The notes: generated by a model from the letters alone, not told the origin. DNA of 64,000 nucleotides from Meghimatium bilineatum (GCA_034231615.1 CM067315.1:37363129-37427128); one strand, 5' to 3'. Positions 1 to 11,172 are shown, counted from the stretch's first letter. Made by a program: numbers and translations.

Positions 1-219
1 CGCACAGAGTAAGGGTTAAGGGTCATAAGGATACTGCTATTGATGCACCGATATACACAGAGTAAGGGTTAAGGGTCATAAGGATACTGCTATTGATGCA
101 CCAATACACACAGAGTAAGGGTTAAGGGTCATAAGGATACTGCTATTGATGCACCGATATACACAGAGTAAGGGTTAAGGGATCATAAGGGATACTGCTA
201 TTGATGCACCGACACAGAG
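1..219. repeat. 53-bp minisatellite, 4 copies, cut by left window edge
   Basis: The word CACAGAGTAAGGGTTAAGGG recurs at positions 3, 56 and 109, a 53-bp spacing. The copies are nearly identical; the fourth has two single-base insertions. The array probably continues left of the window. GGGTTAAGGG resembles a telomere repeat but is not TTAGGG. Confidence 0.93.
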
Positions 220-274
220 TCATGGTCTACAGTGAGTGCCATGATATAGATGCATTAACACACAGAGTAAAGGT

Positions 275-853
275 CTCTAATTGTCTCCAATGAGTGCCTT
301 ACTATCTAAATGTCTACAGTGAGTGCCTTACTATCTAAATGTCTACAGTGAAAATCCTACTCTCTCCATATTTACATTGCTTGCCATACTCGCTCAATGT
401 CTACAGTGATTGTCCTACTCTCTCAATGTCTGCAGTGATTGTCCTACTCTAAATATCTACAGTGATTGCCTTACTCTCTAATTGTCTATAGTAAGTGCCC
501 GATTATCTATATGTCTTCAGTAAGAGTCCCACTCTCTCAATGTCTGCAGTTAATGTTCTACTCTCTAAATTTCTACAATGATTGCCCTACTAACTGAAAT
601 GCTACAGTGATTGCCTTACTCTCTCAATGTCTACAGTGAGTGTCCTCCATTATCATTCTCTGCAGCGATTGCCCTACTCTCTAAACCTCTGCAGTGATTG
701 CCCTACTCTCTAAACCTCTGCAGTGATTGCCCTACTCTCTCAACCTCTGCAGTGATTGCCCTACTCTCTCAACCTCTAGCTATTGCCCTACTCTCTCAAT
801 CTCTGCAGTGATTGCCTTACTATTTCAATCTTTGCAGTGAATGCCCTCCTCTC
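275..853. repeat. Degenerate 28-30 bp minisatellite
   Basis: About 20 units carry the core GCAGTGATTGCCCTACTCTC. Copies are best preserved at 660-780, where the period is 29 bp, and decay toward the left side. This looks like an older array than the 53-bp one beside it. Confidence 0.85.
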
Positions 854-1352
854 GTAACCACGCACCACAATAAAATTATGCAACACGTTATATACTTTGA
901 TCTTCGTGTCTGTTCGCCCAAGAGAAAACTACAGAATTTACTATAATCCCGCAGATAGACTTGCTAATGAAGGCACGGTGAACCAAAACGTCTGCCTGTT
1001 ATTGTCTGCAATATCTCTTCACCTACATCATGTACCACGACTGATCTACTTTCAAACTAAATAGCCCAATTTCGTTCTGAGAAAAAATAACAATACATTG
1101 TTAAAAAAAATAAATAGGAATAAATATTCAGAAACAGTGAATTGAACAAAAGCGTTTGGAAACAGCAAATCTAAACCAACCTCAAGGGAAATATGGGATT
1201 GGGTAAGATAAAGCCTTATTCGATGGGATGAAGTCAAAATCCAACACATAGAGAGTGATCCACCACATAGAGTGATGAGACAAAAGGGTTTAGTTGAAGA
1301 CATATTATACACTTGAGGGGAAGATTGACGAATCCACGTATATAAATTAACA

Positions 1353-1354
<2 letters not shown>
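854..1354. other. No gene seen
   Basis: AT-rich unique-looking sequence. The short open frames here have no recognisable domain or splice context. I see no RNA gene or transposon feature. Confidence 0.5.

Positions 1355-1393
<39 letters not shown>
1355..1393. repeat. (AG)n microsatellite
   Basis: An uninterrupted AG dinucleotide run of about 39 bp. Confidence 0.97.
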
Positions 1394-1397
<4 letters not shown>

Positions 1398-1504
1398 TAT
1401 TAATCTAAATATATGTACGGAACTCAAGAATCGAAGTTGACATAATTGAGGCATATCGGGGGTGCAGGCACGGTTCATTGACACAGGATATAAGTAGGAT
1501 TGTG

Positions 1505-1580
1505 TTTATCTCCATGGCATTATCGGTTAAGCCATGTGTTCGTGCTTAAGAGATAGCGGTTTGGATCCCAGGTCTTGTTT
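1505..1580 (+). other. Possible tRNA-derived SINE remnant
   Basis: A box-B-like GGTTTGGATCC lies about 45 bp downstream of ATCGGTTAAGCC, which could be a worn A box. The spacing fits a tRNA-like promoter, but no tail or target duplication is visible. This is a weak call. Confidence 0.25.
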
Positions 1581-1689
1581 ACAAAAGGAATTCTAGTGAT
1601 TATTACTGGAAGCAGGGTCGTGTCGTGTTATGATGCAGAGAGATAGCCGTATCAGGCAGCATCATTTAAAATACATTTCCGGGGCGGCG

Positions 1690-1922
1690 TTTCGAAGCAA
1701 AACCCAGTAAGGGGAGCGGAATTTCGAAGATAAACTATGTAAGGGGATCGGCATTTCGAAGATAAACTATGTAAGGGTAGCGGCATTTCGAAGATAAACT
1801 ATGTAAGGGGAGCGGAATTTCGAAGATAAACTATGTAAGGGGATCGGCATTTCGAAGATAAACTATGTAATGGGAGCGGAATTTCGAAGATAAACTATGT
1901 AAGGGTAGCGGAATTTCGAAGA
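1690..1922. repeat. 32-bp minisatellite, about 7 copies
   Basis: ATTTCGAAGATAAACTATGT recurs every 32 bp. Units differ mainly at GGGGAGCGGA versus GGGGATCGGC, giving two alternating variants. Confidence 0.93.
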
Positions 1923-2736
1923 CTTGTATCATGCTGAGAAAATATACCGCACGGTCCTGACTTAAAGCTGAAGAGTTGCTTGCCATTAGTAGTACGTTCA
2001 TGAGTGGCGAGGCGCGTAGAGGGTATTCGGAGGTTGGAAAACAGTTAAGTTAATCCTCTATGAGAGTCTATTCCTGTTATTTTCGTTGTTTAATACTTTA
2101 GTGTGTTGCATTATGTGGGCATGTTGTATTTTCCGAGAAGATGCGATGATGATTGCCTTAGATTGTATGATATTTTTCACAATAATAGTGGATGTACCGT
2201 TAGCTATTATAAAAATGAGTAATGATTATAACGAAACCATTTAGATCAGTTTGTACGATTCTGACGAGATGTGAACACACGAAATCTGTAGCGGCGTCCT
2301 TAGAGATGAGAATGTTAATTGAAAGGAAATTGAGGATTTAACCTGGACATGCTTTGTATCCTTGGAGATTTGTTTCGGAAATGAGTTGACATTGTGAAAC
2401 TTACAACACGACCGGTGACACAGAAGATCTAATAGAAGGAAATCAATGAAGGAACAATGCTAGTTGTCAGTGTGAGTGTCGTCAATTTTATTCTGAACTC
2501 ACTTTAAGCATTATCGCCATTCAATGTAATTCTAGTACAGGCTGACAGAGTAAAGACAGTCAACAAAATAACCTCTGAAAGTTTTATCAAATACAATATT
2601 AAACACATAAACACATATGCCTACTAGTAGTCATAGTCACGCAAGCACATACACACCTACACGCAATGGGAGTGTATAATTGATTGGTAGAGTTGTTGAA
2701 GTAGAATACAATCGTAATTATATTTTCCTCCAAAAC
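1923..2736. other. No gene seen
   Basis: Unique-looking AT-rich sequence without an open frame of note, splice-bounded exon or transposon similarity that I recognise. Confidence 0.45.
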
Positions 2737-2925
2737 CATGTCTATAAATGTCTTTGTCTATGCCATGTCTATCACAGTCTTTGTCTATGCCATGTCTATC
2801 ACAGTCTTTGTCTATGCCATGTCTATCACAGTCTTTGTCTATGCCATGTCTATCACAGTCTTTGTCTATGCCATGTCTATCACAGTATTTGTCTATGCCA
2901 TGTCTATCACTGTCTTTGTCTATTG
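2737..2925. repeat. 27-bp minisatellite, 7 copies
   Basis: CCATGTCTATCACAGTCTTT recurs every 27 bp. The unit is a multiple of three and lacks stops in several frames, so it opens reading frames on both strands (for example a 9-residue MSITVFVYA repeat). I treat those frames as by-products. Confidence 0.95.
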
Positions 2926-3029
2926 ACTTCAAGACATGTATGTCATCTCTTACTGTTCCTCAATGCCAATGACAACCAGAAAGCTGTAATTATTTTTAGT
3001 AGCACATTACATAACATCTCACACGGAAG

Positions 3030-3872
3030 GGAAGGCGGTGTTGTAGTTAAGGAAGGAAGGGCGGTGTTGTAGTTAAGGAAGGAAAGGCGGTTTTGTAGTT
3101 AAGGAAGAAAAGTCGGTTTTGTAGTTAAGGAAGGAAAGGCGGTTTTGTAGTTAAGGAAGAAAAGTCGGTTTTGTAGTTAAGGAAGGGAAAGCGGTTTTGT
3201 AGTTAAGGAAGGGAAGGCGGTTTTGTAGTTAAGGAAGGAAAGGCGGTTTTGTAGTTAAAGAAGGGAAGGCGGTTTTGTAGTTAAGGAAGGAAAGGCGGTT
3301 TTGTAGTTAAGGAAGAAAAGTCGGTTTTGTAGTTAAGGAAGGGAAGACGGTTTTGTAGTTAAGGAAGGGAAGGCGGTTTTGTAGTTAAGGAAGGAAAGGC
3401 GGTTTTGTAGTTAAAGAAGGGAAGGCGGTTTTGTAGTTAAGGAAGGGAAGGCGGTTTTGTAGTTAAGGAAGGAAAGTCGGTTTTGTAGTTAAGGAAAGGA
3501 AAGCGGTTTTGTAGTTAAGAAAGGGAAGACGGTTTTGTAGTTAAGGAAGGGAAGGCGGTATTGTAGTTAAGGTAGGGAAGGCGGTTTTGTAGTTAAGGAA
3601 GGGAAGTCGATTTTGTAGTTAAGGAAGGGAAGTCGGTTTTGTAGTTAAGGTAGGGAAGGCGGTTTTGTAGTTAAGGAAGGGAAATTGGTTTTGAAGGAAG
3701 GGAAGGCGGTTTTGTAGTTAAGGTAGGGAAGGCGGTTTTGTAGTTAAGGAAGGGAAATTGGTTTTGAAGGAAGGGAAGGCGGTTGTGTAGTTAAGGAAGG
3801 GAAGGCGGTTGTGTAGTTAAGGAAGGGAATGCGGTTTTGTAGTTAAGGTAGGGAAGGCGGTTTTGTAGTTAA
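3030..3872. repeat. 26-bp minisatellite, about 30 copies
   Basis: Units built on GGCGGTTTTGTAGTTAAGGA. A purine-rich half (AAGGAAGGGAAGG) sits beside a T-rich half. Single-base variants are scattered, and two units near 3680 and 3760 share the same deletion, which suggests block duplication. Confidence 0.95.
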
Positions 3873-4258
3873 GATGTTTCTTCTGAAAATTGTACAGCAG
3901 AAATAAATAATCGGATGTCAGCATCATCATCAAGTGCAGTCTCTGTAATTAAGGTTTGTTGGACTTAAACGTATTTTGTATAAATTGAAGTATACATCTA
4001 TGGTTGTGTGTGAATCCCCAGATCAGTAGTTGATAGAATTGCAGGAAAACTATGATCCGACAACATGAAATTGCAAATACACAGTAATAAATGTCTACGA
4101 GTCACCGTAAACACACAAGAAAATATACACACATCTATTTTTCTCAGTCAAAATAGCATATTCTAAGCACAGGATAATGGATAAGAGGTACATTACAAGT
4201 AGACGACACCGCAAGTTTAATTATTTCCCTTCTCTACGTTTATAAATTTCATGTTAAT
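3873..4258. other. No gene seen
   Basis: AT-rich spacer between the 26-bp array and a palindromic element. No coding or RNA feature recognised. Confidence 0.45.
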
Positions 4259-4384
4259 CATTTAATAATTGAAATATTTATTTATTTAGGGTTGGGGTTA
4301 GGGCCATTTATGTAAAACACAACTATTCTAACGCTAACCATAATACAAACCCTAAAAACAATTAATATGTAAATTATTAAATGT
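4259..4384. mobile_element. Imperfect palindrome with telomere-like core, probable MITE
   Basis: The ends CATTTAATAATT and AATTATTAAATGTG are inverted. Inside, TTTAGGGTTGGGGTTAGGG faces CTAACCATAATACAAACCCT, giving two imperfect arms of roughly 45 bp. It abuts a LINE tail on the right. The repeats TTAGGG/CCCTAA could be coincidental. Confidence 0.45.
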
Positions 4385-4385
4385 G

Positions 4386-4530
4386 CCATGTGACGTATTC
4401 TTTCCAGAACCGTGTCTTCCCAATGAATTCTCTGAACCCCTCACTGCCTTGGGCTTGCATTTTTCATTGATATATTAATGTTATCTTTAATGTAGTCAGT
4501 CCATCGTCTTCTTTGTGTATAGGTATTGTA
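4386..4530 (-). pseudogene. LINE family B, C-terminal remnant
   Basis: The minus strand, with a frameshift, reads RRRWTDYIKDNINISMK and then FREFIGKTRFWKEYVT before the stop. The same ending (TFWKEYVT) occurs at 15440-15622 and 20283-20640. The arginine-rich R-R-W-x-x-x-I segment is typical of the region after the reverse transcriptase in non-LTR retrotransposons. Only the 3' end remains. Confidence 0.7.
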
Positions 4531-5001
4531 ATCCAAAGAGTGCGATTTTAAATGGATTACCTGACCATCCCGATCACCCAGAAGATCTATAGTGTTGAGC
4601 AGAAAGAGGAGTATCATACAGTTGGTTAAAAGCTTGCATACATTTACAGAATCGTTCTCCGTGTTCCTTACTCTCCCCTACCCCCTATAAGTCACGCGCC
4701 ATGAAAGAACAATGAATACTGCCTTGACAAGAATTTCTGTTTTGGAGCACTAATCTATGTTATTTTTATTTTCAGAATTAGTTGACCAACAAAGGCCCTA
4801 TAGTACCTATAATTGATGCATGCTGCAAACAGATTGACATCGCTTTTATATTACAACACGTGATACTTCTGTTGGCCGCGGTGTTTGAAGATATTATAAA
4901 TCTAGATTATAAATACAAGTTCCATCATCATGGAACTCTGAGAATGAATCATAAGAGAACAATTAACATTTCATATTTCCAATTAACATGAGCTTCATCG
5001 T

Positions 5002-5047
5002 CACACACACACGCACGCACGCACGCACGCGCGCACATACACACACA
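5002..5047. repeat. CA/CG-rich microsatellite
   Basis: A CA run passing into (ACGC)n and then CGCG and CACA. Alternating purine-pyrimidine, so a Z-DNA-prone tract. Confidence 0.93.
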
Positions 5048-5121
5048 GAGTCTACCTAGGTGTCTCCCACACATACACATTTTATCTCTGTGAGCTGTCC
5101 CCACACATACAGATTCGATCA

Positions 5122-5510
5122 CTGTATTTCTCCACACAATAAACCATGTGACTATTTCTCCACACAATAAACCATGTGACTATTTCTCCACACAATAAAC
5201 CATGTGACTATTTCTCCACACAATAAACCATGTGACTATTTCTCCACACAATAAACCATGTGACTATTTCTCCACACAATAACCATGTGACTATTTCCCC
5301 ACACAATAAACCATGTGACTATTTCTCCACACAATAAACCATGTGACTATTTCTCCACACAATAAACCATGTGACTATTTCTCCACACAATAAACCATGT
5401 GACTATTTCTCCACACAATAAACCATGTGACTATTTCTCCACACAATAAACCATGTGACTATTTCTCCACACAATAAACCATGTGACTATTTCCCCACAC
5501 AATAAACACT
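5122..5510. repeat. 28-bp minisatellite, 14 copies
   Basis: ATTTCTCCACACAATAAACC recurs every 28 bp with very few changes (one A deletion near 5281, occasional CCCC for CTCC). High homogeneity implies recent spread or gene conversion. Confidence 0.96.
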
Positions 5511-6084
5511 GTTTTACTCTTTCCCATTAATTGTCATCATGTTTCCACCCTCTAACTCACACATTTCACACCCTCTTTATTTTCACATAACTCTCTCACT
5601 CCCACGTGTTCTTGTATATTACACTCATGTACTCGCAAGTCATTTATTCCGACGTTTCGACCCTCCTTCTGTGCATGTGCCCGATCTGCAAACGAACATC
5701 AAAAGACATTATTTCTACCTCTTCTAGGCAAGAACATATACATCGTTAAGTAGATAAACGTTACATTTGTTCAGTGGGACATATGTACGTCTGTCCTGTT
5801 ACATATGTCTGTCTGTCCTGTAATATATGTCTGTCCTGTAGGGTAGTCAGTATCGAGTCTTGTCACTCATTAAAAAGATATATATTTTGGTAGTTTTCTG
5901 CCAAATTAATAGGCTGAGTGAGACGAACAATGCATTCTCCATTTACAAAATTGCGGTAATTATAGATGTTTTAGACCGGATGAATTGTTTACAAAGTGAA
6001 AAGGGTCGGCAGTATTATCAGATAGCATATCCTGGCATGGTTTAGCAGTCATCACAGTATTTTGAAATTCCTTCCAATCTTGAA
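5511..6084. other. No gene; contains a GAAACGTC motif and short TGTCTGTCC repeats
   Basis: A minus-strand motif at 5645-5672 resembles the end of Penelope-like elements (listed separately). TGTCTGTCCTGTA recurs at about 5786-5840. Nothing else was recognised. Confidence 0.45.
5645..5672 (-). other. Hammerhead-like motif, degenerate (Penelope-type tail)
   Basis: The minus strand reads AGAAGGAGGG then TCGAAACGTC. The GAAAC-GTC part matches the conserved 3' core of hammerhead ribozymes found in Penelope-like retroelements. The CUGANGA half is imperfect. No linked coding region is left. Confidence 0.35.
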
Positions 6085-6850
6085 CCAATTGTCCTTTGTC
6101 TGTGTCATGTTTACGTGGTCTTTGATAGCTTGTGTCCATCTTCTTCTGTGTCATGTTTACGTGGTCTTTGATAGCTTGTGTCCATCTTCTTCTGTGTCAT
6201 GTTTACGTGGTCTTTGATAGCTTGTGTCCATCTTCTTCTGTGTCATGTTTACGTGGTCTTTGATAGCTTGTGTCCATCTTCTTCTGTGTCATGTTTACTT
6301 GGTCTTTGATAGCTTGTGTCCATCTTCTTCTGTGAGTGTCATATTCAGGTGGTCTTTGATAGCTTGTGTCCATCTTCTTCTGTGTCATGTTTACTTGGTC
6401 TTTGATAGCTTGTGTCCATCTTCTTCTGTGAGTGTCATATTCAGGTGGTCTTTGATAGCTTGTGTCCATCTTCTTCTGTGTCATGTTTACGTGGTCTTTG
6501 ATAGATTGTGTCCATCTTCTTCTGTGAGTGTCATGGTCAGGTGATCTTTGATAGCTTGTGTCCATCTTCTTCTGTGTCATGTTAACGAGATCTTTGATAG
6601 CTTGTGTCCATCTTCTTCTGTGTCATGTTTACGTGGTCTTTGATAGCTTGTGTCCATCTTCTTCTGTGTCATGTTTACGTGGTCTTTGATAGCTTGTGTC
6701 CATCTTCTTCTGTGGTGGCATATTCAGGTGGTCTTTGATAGCTTGTGTCCATCTTCTTCTGTGTCATGTTTACGTGGTCTTTAATAGCTTGTGTCCATCG
6801 TCTTCTGTGAGTGTCATATTCAGGTGATCTTTAATAGCGTATGTCCATTT
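6085..6850. repeat. 46-bp minisatellite with 50-bp variants, about 16 copies
   Basis: GGTCTTTGATAGCTTGTGTC followed by CATCTTCTTCTGTG recurs every 46 bp. Some units carry GAGTGTCATATTCAGG in place of TCATGTTTACG, adding 4 bp. The two types are interspersed, so exchange between units has been active. Confidence 0.95.
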
Positions 6851-8039
6851 CTTCGTGCTCTACCTCTTTGTCGTTGACATGGCATGATCACTTCCATTAT
6901 GGACTTTTATAGCGAGGAACTTGTTGTTTAGTTAGTTTTCATTTACTTTCAATTGCCCTAGAATGTCTCTATTAGTAGGAGGCAGACTAGAACTGATATG
7001 TTATGTAAGCTCAAACAAAGAGACATGGAGAGGATATGACCACAGATGACATTGATTTGCAGATGACATTGATCATATGGCTGGCAGTGAGAAAGAACTT
7101 CAAGAACTTACTTCTAAACTTGAAAACTTTTTAAAATAAAAATATGGACCCATTGCTAACTCACTTTACTTGGCCAATGTTTCCACTTTCGCATTTGTTA
7201 TAGACTTAATCGATTGAGTCTATGTTTTAGTAGATAACGAAATTAAAGAAAGGACAAGCTTTTTTTTAAAACGCATTCTGTTCGTTATGACTAAGTTATT
7301 CTGTATAATTGATGCAGTGTTGCACACTTCGTTAACTTCTGGACAAGATAACATGGTTTAATGTTTCTCGTTGAAAGTCTTGACTAAAATCGTATCTTTC
7401 TAGCGATGCAGTGTAATCTAATTCTGAAAACGTGTTGTCTGAAGCTGCAAGGGGGATATGTGTCAGCTGAATAGACTTGGTTCAAATTCTTTCTACGACT
7501 TAGCTACTAACCATAACTGTCTTCTATTATCACCTGTGTGACAACCGGAACCTGGTATTCTATAAAATATTACATTCGGAATATTTCATTTTTATCCATG
7601 CTACAACAAATGAACGATACGCCTAGACCAGAAATTACTGCAACATTTCTTTTCCACATAAAATAAAATCAGTAGAACCGTAGAAACGACATTCGTAGCG
7701 ACCGCTGCGATAAATCCGTTCAATCTAGATAATAATATATTCATAACTCTGTAAAATGGTTAAACATAACCAAGTCCTGAAAGAGTTAAGAAATAATGCA
7801 CTCATGAAAAATATGAAGCCAAAAACGATAAGTAATTACGGAGAAAATAGACAATATCGGTGGACTATTTATGAACGCAGTATAGTTCATTGCGCAAAAA
7901 AGACAACCACTGTCTTCTTTCCAGTCATATCATAGGAGGCGACTAAGGGAAATTAGCAGATGCCTGACAACCTGTCAAATGTGAAAAACATAATCATTGT
8001 CACATGTTGTCTCAATTTCTGACTTTTGTCTTCTATCAT
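6851..8039. other. No gene; one small LINE remnant inside
   Basis: AT-rich unique-looking sequence. Apart from the FADD-box fragment at about 7060-7138, I see no coding, RNA or transposon feature. Confidence 0.45.
7061..7138 (+). pseudogene. Reverse transcriptase fragment (FADD box)
   Basis: The plus strand reads FADDIDHMAGSEKELQELTS, then a lysine-leucine helix and a stop. The F/Y-ADD box followed by S-E-x-E-L-Q is the catalytic motif C region of non-LTR reverse transcriptases. Only about 25 residues remain. Confidence 0.6.
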
Positions 8040-8155
8040 ATAATCCTCGTTGATCTTCTATCAAATAATCCCGGTGGATCTTCTATCAAATAATCCCGGT
8101 GAATGTTCTATCAAATAATCCCGGTGGATCTTCTATCAAATAATTCCAGTGGATG
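8040..8155. repeat. 25-bp minisatellite, 4-5 copies
   Basis: GATCTTCTATCAAATAATCC recurs every 25 bp. Confidence 0.85.
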
Positions 8156-8233
8156 ACGATACAATGCAGTCCAGAGAACATTGTAACTTTGTTCTTTTGT
8201 GGCAGGAATGTTATGACTCCTAGGTGAACAGGA

Positions 8234-8434
8234 ATGCTAGATACGCCATCATTGCGGATAGGTCAACAAATCAGACAGAAGAATAAAGAGTTAATTGGTC
8301 CAGATGAGTGTGCGATGCTCCTGGCAGGACACGGCAATTATGGGATACTGGAACGCTGGAATGTCTCCCGTCGGGAACTAAACATGGATCGATCAAAGAA
8401 TTTCAATTTGCCGTTGTACGATTTCCCGGATTAG
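8234..8434 (+). other. Unrecognised non-repetitive 66-residue open frame
   Basis: Begins MLDTPSLRIGQQIRQKN and ends in LYDFPD followed by a stop. Composition is protein-like, unlike the repeat-driven frames nearby. It lies directly upstream of a dispersed repeat (8431-8570), so it may be part of that element. No domain recognised. Confidence 0.2.
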
Positions 8435-8570
8435 CAAAACTTAGATCTTAAAAGCACCTCTTCGTGGTGCAACCTGGAAACAGAAATAAATTCCGCGTCT
8501 CGATATGTGTTTTTGGAAATGTCTTTAAGGATGATGTTCGTGGATGTGAAAACTTTTTGATGATATAAGA
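8431..8570. repeat. Dispersed repeat with conserved hairpin, copy 1
   Basis: Alignable by eye with 52826-52960. The shared part includes a stem GCACC-TCTTCGT-GGTGC, which in the other copy is GTACC-TCCTCGC-GGTAC. The paired change keeps the stem. Confidence 0.5.
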
Positions 8571-9092
8571 ATTGATTGCGGAACGATAAGAAATATCTCA
8601 AGGACGACCAATGTCAACATCCTGATAAATATAGATTTCGCTACGGTGTAGCGGCGACTTGAATACATATTGGGTACTATTGGAGAAGGCAACAAGCGCT
8701 AGAAGGTAGTGCTGTGCATAGAAAAAGCTAAAAAAGCAATGAATTTCATATTTTTCATCTCGAGACCGGTCCGCGGGTGTTCTCAATAGGGGATAACACA
8801 AAGTAGCCAGAATGATGGTTCCGATAGGAAGCAATATCAAATCAAATGATCACATTCAAAGCAGGAGCCATGTTTCAAGTACTGGATACGTCAAATTGAG
8901 CATATACCTCTGGGTATATTTGTTTGAATACAACTCTCCATAGAACAAGGAAATCCGGTTAACCAAATGTTGAAGATCACATATTGTTCAAATTTCTGCC
9001 CGAAGCAGTGCTGAAACTCAGACTCTGGAAGCTGTGGGGAACGTAGATACGGAGCGAGGAAATAGCTGCCTTCGAGAACGAGCACACTCTCG
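8571..9092. other. No gene seen
   Basis: Unique-looking. A pyrimidine tract and AG occur on the minus strand near 8735, followed by a short open frame, but its translation does not match a seventh receptor helix (see rejected items). Confidence 0.4.
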
Positions 9093-9272
9093 TCTAACTC
9101 GACTGTCGCCGTTACCCAACGTTGATATTTTACGTGATTTTCATTTGCTGTTGACGCAAAGTATATAGAAAGTCACTATTGATACTCACGGAAAAAATTC
9201 TAGTATTGTCGCATGTGAAGGATGCTTCCAGATGAGTCCAAAGGACTGTGAAAGTATAATTGATGAGAGCTA
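9093..9272. mobile_element. Foldback element family 2, worn copy
   Basis: Shares TTTACGTGATTTTCATT, then CAAAGTATA, then GATGCTTCCAGATGAGTCCA with the better copy at 28103-28308, in the same order and spacing. The terminal inverted repeats are degraded. Confidence 0.5.
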
Positions 9273-9295
9273 TGGACTACAGCTGAAGAGAACGT

Positions 9296-10372
9296 TCAAT
9301 CACACGCGCAAACATACATTCACACACACGTCCAACCACTTGGCCAAATATACATCACAACACACGCCCAAACATACATCACAACACACGCCCAAACATA
9401 CATTCAAACACACGCTCAAACACACGCCCAAACATACATCCAAACACACGCCCAAACACACGTCCAAACATACATCCAAACACTCACCCAAACATACGTC
9501 CAAACACATGCCCAAACGCACGCCCAAACATACATCAACACACAGGCCAAAACATACGTCCAAATAAAAAATTCATACACACGCTCAAACATACGTCCAA
9601 ATAAAAATCCAAACATACCCCCAAACATACTTTCAAACATACATTCAAACAAGCGCCGAAACATACATCCAAACACACGCCTAAACATACGTCCAAACAC
9701 ACGCCCAAACATACATCCAAACACAAGCCCAAACACACGTCCAAACATACATCATAACACACGCCCAAACATACATCCAAACACATGGCCAAACATACGT
9801 CCAAACACACGCCCAAACATACATTCAAACACACGCCTTAACATACGTCCAAACACACGCCCAAACATACATCCAAACACACGCCTTAACATACGTCCAA
9901 ACACACGCCCAAACATGCATCCAAACACACGCCTAAACATACATCCAAACATACATCCACACACAGGCCCAAACATACGTCCAAATAAAAAATTCATACA
10001 CACGCTCAAACATACGTCCACATAAAAATCCAAACATACCCCCAAACATACTTTCAAACATATATTCAAACAAGCGCCGAAACATACATCCAAACACACG
10101 CCTAAACATACGTCCAAACACACGTCCAAACATACATCCAAACACAAGCCCAAACACACGTCCAAACATACATCCAAACACACGCCCAAACATACGTCCA
10201 AACACACGCCCAAACATACGTCCAAACATACATCCAAAAACACGCCTAAACATACATCCAAACACAAGCCCAAACATACATCCAAACAAACATCCAAACA
10301 CACGCTCAAACATACATTCAAACACACGCCCAAACATATATCCAAACACACACCCAAACATACGTCCAACCA
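9296..10372. repeat. 12/24-bp minisatellite with 421-bp higher-order duplication
   Basis: Alternating CAAACACACGCC and CAAACATACATC 12-mers form a 24-bp unit. A distinctive block with AAATAAAAAATTCATACACA starts near 9562 and again near 9983, 421 bp apart. The array is stop-free in several frames because the unit is a multiple of three, giving 100-217 residue open frames rich in CLDVCLGV or KHTPKHTS. Confidence 0.95.
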
Positions 10373-10855
10373 CATAACTCTGTTACGCAAAGTCAGCAGT
10401 ATCATTTGTACAGACGAGGACTACACATTTTCCCATTCTTCACACGTTCCAGACGATCGCGAGTGTGATAATGCCTAATTCATATTATCAACCAGCAAAA
10501 CAAACTGTTGATGTCATCCTGTCTGTCTGTTTGTTTGTTAAATCCATTTTAGTTGTCTTTCTACCAACAGCCATTTTGTCTCTGATCAGCTACACAGGAC
10601 ATTGGTGAAGGTCCCAATATAATCTATTTCATTTGAAGTGTTCACAAATTCTCAGTGCCCACTAAATCTCCACTTATATATGTTTATAATCTCACAGTAT
10701 CTCCACATCATCATCTTCAGGGGCTTTGTCGGCTGATGCAGGCGATAATGGTTCTTCATATCTCCCTATCTTCAGTGTTATGTATTAGTATCGTTGTTGT
10801 TTCCCTGCCATGTCAGGTTGTTAAACTAATATTTTCTCACGTTGTCACCCCTTAT
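10373..10855. other. No gene seen
   Basis: Unique-looking sequence with a short TCTGTCTGTTTG run near 10522. Nothing else recognised. Confidence 0.45.
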
Positions 10856-10970
10856 CTATGTCTTATATATATCTCCACTACTATATATATATAATCACCC
10901 ATTATCGCCACTTCAAATATATATATATATATATATACACACACATACATACATATATACATATACCATA
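10856..10970. repeat. AT/ATAC microsatellite cluster
   Basis: Several short AT runs, followed by CACACATACATACATATATA. Confidence 0.85.
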
Positions 10971-11145
10971 TTTCTTACGGTACACTGTTTTTTTTCCACT
11001 ACTTTTGTCACAATTTTCGTCATAATACTTTCGACCGTCCCCAAGTCGTTACAGGGACTTGATAATCTTTTAAAAAAAAAAAACTGTTTTAAAATAAAAT
11101 AAAAATGTCTGTATTATTCGTATTTTTTATTGTTATATGTTCACT

Positions 11146-11172
11146 CTGAAGGAGATCAAGTATCGAAACGTC
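11146..11172 (+). other. Hammerhead-like motif, degenerate (Penelope-type tail)
   Basis: CTGAAGGAG, a short GAT...ATC stem, then TCGAAACGTC. This resembles the CUGANGA - stem II - GAAAC - GUC order of hammerhead ribozymes in Penelope-like retroelements. One core base differs (GG for GA). No associated reverse transcriptase is visible. Confidence 0.35.

Noticed and set aside
8598-8840. Possible TM7 exon of the receptor on the minus strand (pyrimidine tract plus AG near 8735)
   Set aside because: The translation lacks NPxxY and does not follow TM7 hydrophobicity. The splice-like AG is not enough.
9752-10405. 217-residue cysteine-rich frame (CLDVCLGV repeats)
   Set aside because: By-product of a 12-bp repeat. 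Several other frames in the same array are also open.
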